A stretch of 64,000 nt of DNA from positions 24,138,618 through 24,202,617 of the forward strand of contig JAJEKV010000008.1 of assembly GCA_021234155.1 (NCBI GenBank). Reading direction: 5' to 3'. Positions within the stretch are counted from its first letter, which is position 1. Every line of letters starts with the position of its first letter. The position numbers were made by a program, and so were the translations under genes. Source of the stretch: Isoetes taiwanensis. Taxonomy: Eukaryota; Streptophyta; Lycopodiopsida; Isoetales; Isoetaceae. The notes under the pieces are model-generated. The model was not told the origin of the DNA. It worked only from the letters and a program-made list of their open reading frames with translations, and did no database searches. Of this stretch, positions 36,000 to 46,110 are shown piece by piece.

Positions 36000-37190
36000 C
36001 ACAAACACGTTACATTGGCTGCACAGATCATAAATGATATAATAGTATGATAAACTAAAATTCACAAGCTTTCAAGGAAGAATAGCAAATATAGAATACA
36101 TCTTGCACAAGGAATATAACTTGATTTTTTACATGTAAATCATCGGGGGGTTGAATACTAGCTTCTTATGTCAAAAATTATTTTGGGTGATTTTTGGGTT
36201 GCCTCTAGGGGGGCAAACCCTTGTTTATGTGGGTTTATGGCATATCCAAGTATATGCTAGCATATGCTTAGGATATGCCGGTGACTGCTTCAAACTGGCT
36301 GTTGCCAGTAAACTGTCGGTCGGAACCCCCTTCAGGACTCCGGCTTTGCCAATTGAAGCTTTGCCGTTTCTTGGAGCTAGAAGCATCTCTGGTCCCCAGC
36401 CATAGCCATAGGCATCGCTTCAAGGGCTGCCATAGCCAAAGCTGTCCGGCTTTTTTGTAAGTCGAGTCAGCTTGGGAGTAGGACAGCAGCAAGGCAGTCG
36501 ACTATTGGTTGTCGGGCTACTGGCCATGAATCCGGCTGTATGCCATGAATCCCACTGTCGGAGGCAAAGGTGCTTCCATAGAGCTTCGTCCCGGCCAAGA
36601 TATTCGACCAGGGCAGACGCCGAAGGCCAGCTATGGCAATGGCGACAAAGGCACAGCCATACACATGGTTGATTCCTCTCAATTAACGCATTCTATTTGC
36701 TCTGTCCCCTATTTGCTCGGTCATTTTCTCATGCCATTTTTGTCTGTAACACAGGTTTTTATATCTGACTCAGATTTTTCTTTTGCTTCATAGATCATTA
36801 TCTGCAAAGCAATGATCTTGGAGAAGACATAATCTTAGTCGTATTTTTTTCTGTCTTCCTGCACTCTTCTTGTGGGAAAAAATAGAGCCGCCGAAGTTTC
36901 AGACCAAATATCTTTTTTAGTGGTTGCTATAGTAATTTTGATTTTGCTATTCGGTGCTGTTCGGTGCAATTAGTTGCTATTGGGTGCAACAGTAAGCCTT
37001 CGATTTCAAAGTTTGCCACAACCATCAACGACAACAAGGACAAGGAAATTTGCCACAGAAATTTACCACAGGGTTTTCGATTCTTACTGTTGCGATTCTT
37101 TGTAGTGATATTATTGGAGCAAGGATCTGATTGCTATACTGTTGCGATTTTTACTGTAAAAGGAGCTTAATGTTGCCATCCACTAATCCA
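36000..37190. other. Spacer; GC-richer patch at 36,270-36,670
   Basis: The patch has short frames on both strands and recurring CCATAGCCA and CCATGAATCC motifs, but no recognised domain. It could hold upstream exons of the Nudix gene; I could not align any. Confidence 0.3.
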
Positions 37191-37209
37191 TCATCGATTC
37201 TTAAGCTCC

Positions 37210-38740
37210 AGGGTCAGTAATGTGGAGGAAACACCCGAGCAACTACATCATGACGTAGAGCTACAACTTAATCAGGTAACCAATCTTGTATCTCCAAAAT
37301 CTTCTTATTTGCATGTTTGAAAGAATCAGATACAAGGGAAATACGTTGTTAAGGGAACAAGATATTGTTTACATATTTTCTGTAATGTTTTTAGCAAAAA
37401 CTAAAAACTGGAATTTACCTCTTAGTTTTTGCAGCCATATGTTTTTGAAACTTCATAACTAGAAGCTATAAGGGAAATACGTTGTTAAGGGAACAAGATA
37501 TTGTTTACATATTTTCTGTAATGTTTTTAGCAAAAACTAAAGCAGGACAAGGGCGGCAATGTACAAATGAGAAGTGCAAGCATAAGTGCTATCCTCGTAC
37601 TGATCCTATAAGCTTTGAAAGAAATAATGCCTATCAATCTTTAGCTTAAATGCTACAATCTCTGAAACAACCTACTTTCATCTGCAGGCAGTAATTATAC
37701 AAATGAGAAGTGCAAGCATAAGTGCTATCCTCGTACTGATCCTATAAGCTTTGAAAGAAATAATGCCTATCAATCTTTAGCTTAAATGCTACAATCTCTG
37801 AAACAACCTACTTTCATCTGCAGGCAGTAATTATGCTTGTTATAGACAAAGAAAAAGACTCTTGCCTTGTTGGGTCGGTGATCCGCGGTTTGTTCCCGTC
37901 TCGGAATTTTGTCTCTTTGGTTTTATAGAGGTGAGACTCTTAACTTCTTACATGTGAGTGCACTTAGATCTTTGTAATGTAATTTCTTACTTGTTAGTGC
38001 ATGCGGGAATACCAATGTCTTCCATTATCTTTGATGTGTGTTTTGAATCGTAATTGTTTGCTATCAAACAATCATGACCTTTAGTGTTCATTTCTACTAA
38101 GTTGTCTATTTTTTTGTACTCCATATTAATTTGCACAATGATGCACCTTTGAAGATGTGAAAAGTAATGAATTCATAACCTAGCACATCCTTTTCAGCCT
38201 AGTGAAAGCTTAGTTAGAAGAGGGCATACGAGAGGCGAGAGAAGAAGCTGGTATTGATGTTGGAGAAGTGGTATACCACAGTTCACAACCTTGGCCATGT
38301 ACATTCTTTTCTTTCAGAAATGTTAATATACTCTCTCCACATTTGTTTTCGGTTTCCATAACATGTTAGTTTTTTGCGGTAGGGACAAGCGGCATCATTA
38401 GTGCCGGTGATGATTGGCTTTTGAATTTGCAAAATCGTTCTTCATCCATGTTGATATAAAGGAGCTTGAAGGTAAGAGCACCAACTCATGCTTCACAAGA
38501 TTCATGTAGCAGGCGAGAACATAAAATCGGTTCAATTTCTTATATTTATAGATGCGGTGGCATAGTCGAGAAGGCATCTGAGGAGGCTAGCTTCGGATGA
38601 ACTACAAAAGGTGCAAGAAGACTACGCTTTAAATATTAGGCAAAGATGTTTAGCCAAGGATGAAGGAAGCTTGGCGAGGTGAGAACATTTGAAGCCACAA
38701 AGCTTTTTGTGCAGGTCCTTATGCAATTGTTGTAATGTAA
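37210..38740 (+). pseudogene. Nudix hydrolase, NUDT19-like (NAD(P)H pyrophosphatase type), spliced, frameshifted
   Basis: Exons follow the plant NUDT19 order. About 37,531-37,610 carries the zinc-ribbon half (QCTNEKCKHKCYPRTDP). About 37,820-37,931 gives VIMLVIDKEKD and ends at donor GTGAGA. 38,198-38,298 holds the Nudix box (REAREEAGIDVGEVVYHSSQ). 38,383-38,471 has the MIGF strand and KELE. 38,552-38,678 has WHSRE. A last exon from 38,715 reads GPYAIVVM and stops at 38,740. GT-AG borders are kept. The box has a one-base frameshift (extra T near 38,214) and DA-WHSRE another. The C-terminus is cut short compared with the family, which continues past PYAIAHHL. An upstream exon (EETPEQLHHDVELQLNQ) ends at 37,275. 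It may be a young pseudogene, or a real gene damaged by sequence errors. Confidence 0.75.
37562..37833 (+). repeat. 136-bp tandem copy across a Nudix exon-intron border
   Basis: 37,562-37,697 is repeated as 37,698-37,833. It duplicates most of the zinc-ribbon exon plus its intron and acceptor TTTCATCTGCAG. Confidence 0.95.
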
Positions 38741-39400
38741 AAATAGTGAGATTTTTGCAGAGCAAAGCTGTCTTGATTTGTTTTGATGCATTGATGCCTG
38801 CAATATTTAAGGATGCATTTTCATATAAAAACGGGAATTATATATCCTTCCAACTTGATCTTCAAGGGGATTGAGTAGTTGACTCCTTATTTCAACTTAC
38901 TGACCCTAGAAACAAATACATGTACACAAATGCAACGCCATTGCTAGTACCAAATTCCAGTTAAGCAATATATGAAATTTGAAAAGCGAAGTCTGAAAAT
39001 TTGACATACTCGCTATCATGGAATATGAAAGGAGTATGTCATCTTTCAATAACGTGTTTGGGCAAACCATTCACGTATACAGCCTATTCGTTTGACCTTA
39101 TTCTCGATCTCTATTGAATGGCTGTGTCCGTTGCATTAACGTTTTTTCCCAATAGGAGCTTCATTGCATCCCATAGACACATGATATGGAACAGGAACAA
39201 CCAATGGAATCCTCATAAAAATCGATAAAAATCAAATGTGCATGGAGCTAATTTGACTTATTCTAGTATTATAAGACTAAACTTTGAGCAGCATTAAAAG
39301 TTACAATACTGCACAAAAGTACAACAAGGTGTTGCACACGAAGGGTTGCCCTCCGGTACCCTGAAGGGAATGTGCACATAGTCTTTCATGCGTAGTGCTC
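38741..39400. other. Spacer downstream of the Nudix gene
   Basis: No open frame or RNA gene was recognised. It probably includes the 3' UTR of the Nudix gene at its left edge. Confidence 0.4.
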
Positions 39401-39500
39401 CGAACTAAGAATAAGTTCATGATTGTTTAACTTCGATGACCTCAACAAAACTAATGTTAAATACAGATGTTACTTCCTTGTAACACATTAGTACAGCTCA
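39401..39500 (-). repeat. Inverted copy of 41,420-41,520
   Basis: AATAAGTTCATGATTGTTTA, the following AATGTTAAATACAGATGTTA, and GTAACACATTAGTAC are the reverse complement of the stretch about 41,427-41,517, with a few substitutions. The arms are about 2 kb apart and carry the edge of the ZZ-finger gene fragment. Confidence 0.75.
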
Positions 39501-39559
39501 AAAATTAAAAGTTTTGCAAGTTTCGGCACAAAAATCCGACTTAATATGCTTTGCAAATT

Positions 39560-39783
39560 GAAGCTCTGCTAAAAAGCATATGCGGCAACAGGAAGCTTTG
39601 CTCAAAAATTATTTGTGGCAACAAGAAGCTTTGCAACAGGAAGTTTTGCTAGGCGTGTATATTGGCGACGACGGTCTGCTAGGAGTGTATCTCTGCAAGA
39701 AGATCCAGAAGCTCTGCAAGAAGTTCTGTAGAATGCTCTGCAATAAGCTCTGCTGTTGTTTACTTACAAGCTGTTTACCTTAA
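39560..39783 (+). repeat. Short-period GAAGCTYTGC repeat, open in one frame
   Basis: Units close to CAACAGGAAGCTTTGC and CAAGAAGATCCAGAAGCTCTGC recur every 20-40 bases. One frame stays open for 67 codons and is rich in Gln, Lys and Cys. Probably low-complexity sequence and not a gene. Confidence 0.5.
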
Positions 39784-39940
39784 AGAAATTTCAGGTGTTT
39801 ACTTTGACATTAGGTATTGTGTGATAAAGGTTGCGTCATATAAGAGTTGAGGGTCATCTTCAATGGTTTTATAATAAAATGGCTAGGCAAATCATAGCAT
39901 AGCTTGCCAACAAAATGTGTTTTCATACAAACATTATTAT

Positions 39941-39990
39941 TACAAGAAATTTATCGCGGCGGTCAAGGCCGCCGTGAACATTTCTCTTCA
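39941..39990 (+). mobile_element. CACTA-like end with GC hairpin
   Basis: TTACAAGAAATTTA resembles the CACTACAAGAAA terminus. It is followed by the perfect palindrome CGGCGGTCAAGGCCGCCG. The opposite end was not found. Confidence 0.35.
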
Positions 39991-39999
39991 TTGATTCAC

Positions 40000-40940
40000 T
40001 AGGGCAACCAACCCATCAAATGTTAAGCATGTGCACATGAATCTAGCGAAATAATGAAAAGAATTCTAATGAGACTAGCATTGCAGTACTCAGCTCTAGG
40101 AAAAATTTGGGTCAAGATTCAATAACACAATAAGTGGAGCTCGGAGTATGCTTTTCATACCTAGGTCATATAAACTTCTCCTAGTTCAATGACCAACATC
40201 AAAACATATTTCGATTTCTGCAATGGAATAGGATCCTTATCACTACCCGACACTGGAATGACTGTAATTAAAACCATCAGCATAGCTTGACTTCTATTTT
40301 GTAAGCATTCTATCTAAATTGCATGAGCACACAATGAAAAGAGACTTTTGGTTGAACTAAATAAAAAAATCATCAAATATCTCATGGAAACTTATTACAT
40401 CATGTTCAAGACCTTATGGTACATATCCAATACATCATGTCATTCGTTGATCATATGGCACATGTCCAATAACTTTGAATTGTTACAACTTTGGACTGTT
40501 ACAGGAGGTTAGAACATACACCTTTACTGTATAGAATATTAATATGCCCCATTCACCGAGGAGAAAAACTTTTGATGTGTTATTTCTCTAGTCTCAAATA
40601 TGGTGCCACCATACCCTGATACCTCAGTTTACAGATAGGGTGATAGGGTCATGTAACATCTCATAAGCAGAATCTTAATATGCCCCATTCACCGAGGAGA
40701 AAAACTTTTGATGTGTTATTTCTCTAGACTCAAATATGGTGCCACCATACCCTGATACCTCAGTTTACAGATAGGGTGATAGGGTCATGTAACATCTCAT
40801 AAGCCAAATTTAGACTCGAATCATCCAAATTTGTTCCCAACCTAGCCTTTGCATAGCGTATGTCAACCCCTTCCATGTTACGCAGAGCGTTAATGTGAAT
40901 AAGCAATAATTAGCGGCTCATTTATGGGAATAAATTAGGA
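40000..40940. other. Spacer with a 130-bp duplication
   Basis: No gene was recognised. 40,539-40,668 recurs at 40,675-40,804 (136-bp offset). Confidence 0.45.
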
Positions 40941-40989
40941 AGCCTAAGTTACGGCAACAATGGTACAAAAGAATAAGATAAGCTATCCA

Positions 40990-41450
40990 TAGGACAGACA
41001 TGCAGAAGATGCAAATCTATATAATAAAACAAACAGGAAATTGAAGTAAGTGCATACTGGTCTTCGACAAAGAGATCGGTGGCCACCAAAAGGGTGTATA
41101 GGATGCCTATAATAACGTTGAAGGGCTGATCATAATGAGCATATTCATCCTCCTTGCAAATTTCATTGTAGCAATTCAAGCAAAGATCATAGTCTTCTTT
41201 CCTATGACATGAAATAGGTTTAGAATTTGTCCCGAAATCTCTATAAATCATATGATTAACTGAATAGACTTACTAAATTGATTTGAAGCGGGGACCAAGA
41301 ATTGAAGATAAACCACAACCATCACTCTGGACATGATGACGAAGGACACGTTCAGAATTCCTGCTATAATTGGTTGAGACACAAGGGCCAGATGCTTCTT
41401 CAGCAGCCAGTGACTTAGGAACTTCTGTAGGACTAATGTGTTACGAGGAG
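40990..41450 (-). pseudogene. ZZ-type zinc-finger gene fragment, two exons
   Basis: The left exon (about 41,231 down to 40,990) reads KPISCHRKEDYDLCLNCYNE then ICKEDEYAHYDQPF. The YDLCxxCY core with a preceding Cys-His is the second half of a ZZ finger, as in SWI3-type chromatin subunits and several ubiquitin-pathway adaptors. The right exon (about 41,440-41,268) reads EASGPCVSTNYSRNSERVLR and ends at a GTAAGT donor. The first CxxC pair of the finger is not visible, so it is incomplete. Duplications at 41,385/41,521 and 41,647/41,783 damage the 5' side. A SWI3D-like origin is a guess. Confidence 0.45.
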
Positions 41451-43225
41451 GTAACATCTGTATTTAACATTAGTTTTATTGAGATCAACAAAGTTAAACA
41501 ATCATGAACTTATTCTTAGTGGGCCAGATGCTTCTTCAGCAGCCAGTGACTTAGGAACTTCTGTAGGACTAATGTGTTACGAGGAGGTAACATCTGTATT
41601 TAACATTAGTTTTATTGAGATCAACAAAGTTAAACAATCATGAACTGTTGCTTACGTCAGCTAGCCGCCTGGGTGTCGGGCGGCAATAGCACTCGGAGTA
41701 ACATCTCCCACAAGAATTTGGCTTCACTCATGTAGTTTTATATCAAATGAGCTCTATCACATCATTGGAATTTTACCCCCTGGTTGCTTACGTCAGCTAG
41801 CCGCCTGGGTGTCGGGCGGCAATAGCACTCGGAGTAACATCTCCCACAAGAATTTGGCTTCACTCATGTAGTTTTATATCAAATATACAATATCTAGCGT
41901 ACTAATAGGGGGTTATTTCCGTAGTTTTATATGCTTTTCCACATGGTTTTTCTATGATTTTAGTCTTGTATTCATTGGAGGCATACTAAATAGTATTTCT
42001 AAAGTCGTCATTTTTGGATTCGTTGATTTGGATTGGTTGTTCTTGTCAGCAATGCATTCATATACATCAAACCACATAACTTTTGCCCTCTGCGCATCAA
42101 GAGCTATTGGATGGGGTATTTGCAAGTAGATAGCTATCCTCGTTTGTGGAGTATGCTTTACAAATTTTTGATGTACTATATAATGAGGTTTGTGAAATAC
42201 TATAAGCTTTCTGACAATATACTTAATGGTGTTGATTTTATACATGTATTATCACGATTTTAAGGAGTACAAAAAAGCTCTAAGCTGCCCTATGTCACCC
42301 CGTATGAATATGCACCCAAACCAAAGAGGGTTTCAAGGGGATTTTAATTTGAAATTTGTTTAATAGTTTGTGTTAATTTTAAAAAAAATTGGCTCCTTTG
42401 GGGCCTTTGAAAGTGTGTAGAGATGTTATATACAACTCTATAGATGCCTTGAGAAAGATGTTGTGAATATTATGCAATTTATGTTAGAAATTTATAAATG
42501 TAAATAAACTCAAAACATGAGTTCTATTATCGAGAGGAAATTTAATTAATGTTGTTGGGGATTAATGGTTTTATGTTATCGGAAGATTTGAAGGCAAACA
42601 AGAAAATAAAGACTTCAAGCATCTTTTTTCAAGCACACATTACAAGAACATTGAATTTTTCAATATCTAGATATATTATATTCTATTCTATTCTATTACC
42701 TGAATATGTTTTTAATCCATTAAACAGTTGTAAAAGGTTCATTAAACAAGCATCTACATATTCCACCATAATGTCCATGGAATTTGTTTCTATATGCATT
42801 TGAATGGCATTTGCCTATATGGAATGCACTTTATGAATATAAAGCTCCAACTAAAAGAAAGGCAAATGCCTCAGTGGCTACCTTTATTCTAAATATGAAG
42901 CTCCAACAGAAAAGACATGCCTATATGCATCAATAGCTTTTTCCCCATCATTTCTGCAATAACCTGAGGAAGCAAAAACAAGTCATTTACTCTTGCATCA
43001 CTATTGTCCCTTGCCTCCATTAGAAATTAACCTGTAACATAAATCCAAGCACAATACAATGTACAAGAACAAAAAAGTTAGGTGTTTTTCTCTGTTAATA
43101 CCACTATCCCATGGTGATAATGTAACGAGCTTGGCCCAGTAGTAGGCATGTAATTTATATTTGCCTATTGATGATTATTGAGAATATTTTAATTGGTCAT
43201 TACATGAGGAACACATACTATGTAT
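41450..43225. other. Spacer; possible upstream exons, not resolved
   Basis: The minus strand about 42,130-42,010 reads QIPHPIALDAQRAKVMWFDV, which is protein-like but unassigned. A TTCTA microsatellite lies at about 42,678-42,697. Otherwise AT-rich. Confidence 0.3.
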
Positions 43226-43229
43226 AAGA

Positions 43230-43493
43230 ATGTTATACAAAATTCATGCGATAAAAGCAAAGGGCATCAGTTTATATGAGGGTTTCTGGAAGGAGGCAGA
43301 AGGAGCAATTTCTGGGCAGTTTTGCTGGCTGAATCTTGGAGAATCATATCTCGGCCACCCGAGATCCAATTCACATAATTTTTACTTGAATGAAAAGTTT
43401 TTCAAATCAGCTTTCCGAATTAGATCTTATAAGGCCGAAATTCATCCATATGAGGGATATATGGCAGAAAGGGTGAAGCTATGTCAGTATTGA
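43230..43493 (+). CDS. 87-codon open frame, unknown
   Basis: An uninterrupted plus-strand frame (KGISLYEGFWKEAEGAISGQ) ends just before a LINE 3' tail. No motif, signal or membrane segment was recognised. It may be an exon; the evidence is only openness and composition. Confidence 0.25.
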   Translation: MLYKIHAIKAKGISLYEGFWKEAEGAISGQFCWLNLGESYLGHPRSNSHNFYLNEKFFKSAFRIRSYKAEIHPYEGYMAERVKLCQY

Positions 43494-43502
43494 CTGCACC
43501 AT

Positions 43503-44040
43503 TAGAATAGAATAGAATAGTTTTTTTAACGTCCACGGAGACCAATAGGTCATGGGACCCATACAATAGGCTAGTACAATCATTACTACTAGGACTAAAA
43601 AACCCCTGCCTCGAAAGGTTTTCAAGGGAAAAACCTTTGTAGTAATGATGATACTAGACAAGCGGAGATAATGACTACTGAGGGCTCAGTAATTGCAGAC
43701 AATAGGCTAGTACAATCATTACTACTAGGACTAAAAAACCCCTGCCTCGAAAGGTTTTCAAGGGAAAAACCTTTGTAGTAATGATGATACTAGACAAGCG
43801 GAGATAATGACTACTGAGGGCTCAGTAATTGCAGACGTTTATCTAGAACCTCAAGTATGTATAATGCCAAGTCATGCACGGATGGTGCTCACGAGAAGTT
43901 GTGGGGCGTGGAATGGAATGCTAAGGTCAAAAAAAAATGATTAGGACTATGTCAAAGCGGGGCAACTTCGAGGAAGAGTATGGCTTTCATCTTCAATAAC
44001 ACATGGGGCAGCAGGCACATAGTCTCGCTTCTTCGTGGCA
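43503..44040 (-). mobile_element. LINE 3' fragment (second family), (TATTC)n tail
   Basis: On the minus strand about 44,030-43,930 reads ACCPMC then VIEDESHTL, the C-terminal CxxC-ExDExH knuckle of the second LINE family. It runs to a 3' end of TGACCTATTGGTCTCCGTGG and a (TATTC)n tail at 43,503-43,520. It is truncated on its 5' side. A full 136-bp tandem copy sits at 43,564/43,700. Confidence 0.6.
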
Positions 44041-45341
44041 ATTGACCAGGGGATGCTTAGATTGTTCTTGTTGTTGAAGAAAAGAATCAGAATTTAATGA
44101 TTTGAATTAAGAGTATTAAAGGAATCTGAGTGATCTTGAACGTGATAATGTGAGATTGAATGTCTTTTGCGGCAGGGAATATAAGAGAAAGTATTGTAAG
44201 AAGTCCGTGAATAGTCTTTGAAATTGTAGAATAGTCTTTGGAATTGTAGATAGTAGGGTAGATTGTGATCCTGGCAACAGTAATACATAGATTGTTCTCT
44301 GCTTGGGAGAAGCCAGAACTCAATTGAAACCTAGGAGATCATATAGCTTATAGGTTCTGCATGGAGGTTCTAACCATTGATGATTTTAGTAGTACTATAT
44401 CGTAATATGGGTATCACTATTTTGGCGATAATCTTATATTCGAAACTTTTTTGGAAGGCGATAAATTTTATCACTTCAAGAATTTTTGTAGTGCATGTCG
44501 CGATAAATATTAATCACTAAAGTATTTGTTTAGTACTTGTGACGATGTCTAAAATCTTACCATAGTATTGTTGTCATGAGTGCAAAATAATGACACACAT
44601 AAGAGCCACTAACTAATGTCGTAAGCCCCCATTTTGTTTTGCTTTTGTATATGAAGGTACTATTTTCTCAAATGTGATTGTATTACATGGTAACGACATC
44701 GAATGCTATGGCTTTATAACCCGTATCAAAACCTTCACCTCTATACTCCTGGACTGTGTGGAATTGGTAACTCTATGTTTTTTAAGTAGGCGATCTGTTT
44801 GAGTTTTAAGAATTGAGATTACTGATAGAGAGGCGAAAAAGCCCCTTCACTAAGTCCATATAGTTGGCGAATAGGGTAGAAGAGGGAAAGCTTCTCCAAA
44901 AAAATTTGGCGAATTAATCTCACTATTTTACTAAAGGCAACCTACTAAGCATAGTGCAAAATTTTCAAAAATCCAAAAATATAGCAATTTTACGATAAAT
45001 AGACACTAAAATCAACACTGGTTCTAGCAAGTGCATGAAAGGCACCATTAGCTCAATGAGACAAGATGGTAATTTAGAAGATAGATAGAAAATGGATATG
45101 TATCTTTGGTGATTAGATTGAAGTTAAGATTGGAGTATGGCAATAGCATGGAGTGTTGTTGGCCAAATAAAATGCTAAGCTATGTAATTAATTTATTAGT
45201 AAGAAAAACAAGCTAACATACTGAATTGCATATGAGTAAAATGTCCACTCCTTATGGAGGGAGTGACTGGAGAAACATGCTGGTGGAAGCATGTTGTAGT
45301 TGCTAGGTGATCCTTGTACCTTATATTGATATAAATTGTAG
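44041..45341. other. Spacer between two LINE ends
   Basis: No gene was recognised. About 44,482-44,503, CACTTCAAGAATTTTTGTAGTG is a palindrome-like junction of two CACTA-type termini in opposite orientation, inside GCGATAA-rich sequence. Confidence 0.4.
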
Positions 45342-45880
45342 GAATAGAATAGAATAGAATAGAATAGTTTTTTTAACGTCCACGGAGACCAATAGGTCAT
45401 GGGACGGGCTAGTACAATCATTACTACTAGGATTAAAAAACCCCTGCCTCGAAAGGTTTTCAAGGGAAAAACCTTTGCAGTAATGATGATACTAGATAAG
45501 CGGAGATAATGACTACTGAGGGCTCAGTAATTGCAAACATTTATCTAGTACAATCATTACTACTAGGATTAAAAAACCCCTGCCTCGAAAGGTTTTCAAG
45601 GGAAAAACCTTTGCAGTAATGATGATACTAGATAAGCGGAGATAATGACTACTGAGGGCTCAGTAATTGCAAACATTTATCTATAACCTCAAGTATGTAT
45701 AATGCCAAGTCATGCCGGATGATGGTGCACGAGAAGTTGTGGATGGGCGTGGAATGGAATGCTAAGGTCAAAAAATGATTAGGACTATCTCAAAAGCAGG
45801 GCAACTCGGAAAGAGTATGCCTTTCATCTTCAATAAACATGGCGGCAGCAGGCACATAGTCTAAGCTTCTTGCGGGAGTG
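45342..45880 (-). mobile_element. LINE 3' fragment, second copy, (TATTC)n tail
   Basis: It is homologous over its whole length to 43,503-44,040, in the same orientation 1.84 kb away, with scattered substitutions and small indels. The knuckle remnant (RLCACC, then IEDERHTL) lies about 45,870-45,815. The tail is (TATTC)n at 45,342-45,366. It carries the same 136-bp tandem copy as the first fragment (45,409/45,545). Confidence 0.6.
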
Positions 45881-46110
45881 CGGCCGCTCCCATCTACTGT
45901 CTCAATCCGTTGCACATGTGGGTGCAATAGCTACAAGCTTGTTCTGGACAATGAAGCAAGCAAATAAGCTTCAGGGCCACGGTGCCAAGGTGGGATTTAT
46001 GTGTGCATGATAATGACCAGTTTTCACTTGGGCTAAAATGGCTTCGTCCCATATCTTTTGAAAAAGCGACCATTGCTTGGGGATACGATATTATGCCATG
46101 CTAGAATAAG

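Noticed and set aside
39580-39783. A 67-codon cysteine-rich peptide gene
   Set aside because: The frame follows from short-period repeats with period-related codon bias; no signal peptide is present.
43503-45880. The two 535-bp direct repeats as LTRs of a 1.8-kb element
   Set aside because: They contain a LINE zinc knuckle and a (TATTC)n LINE tail, have no TG...CA ends, PBS or purine tract, and are better explained as duplicated LINE 3' ends.
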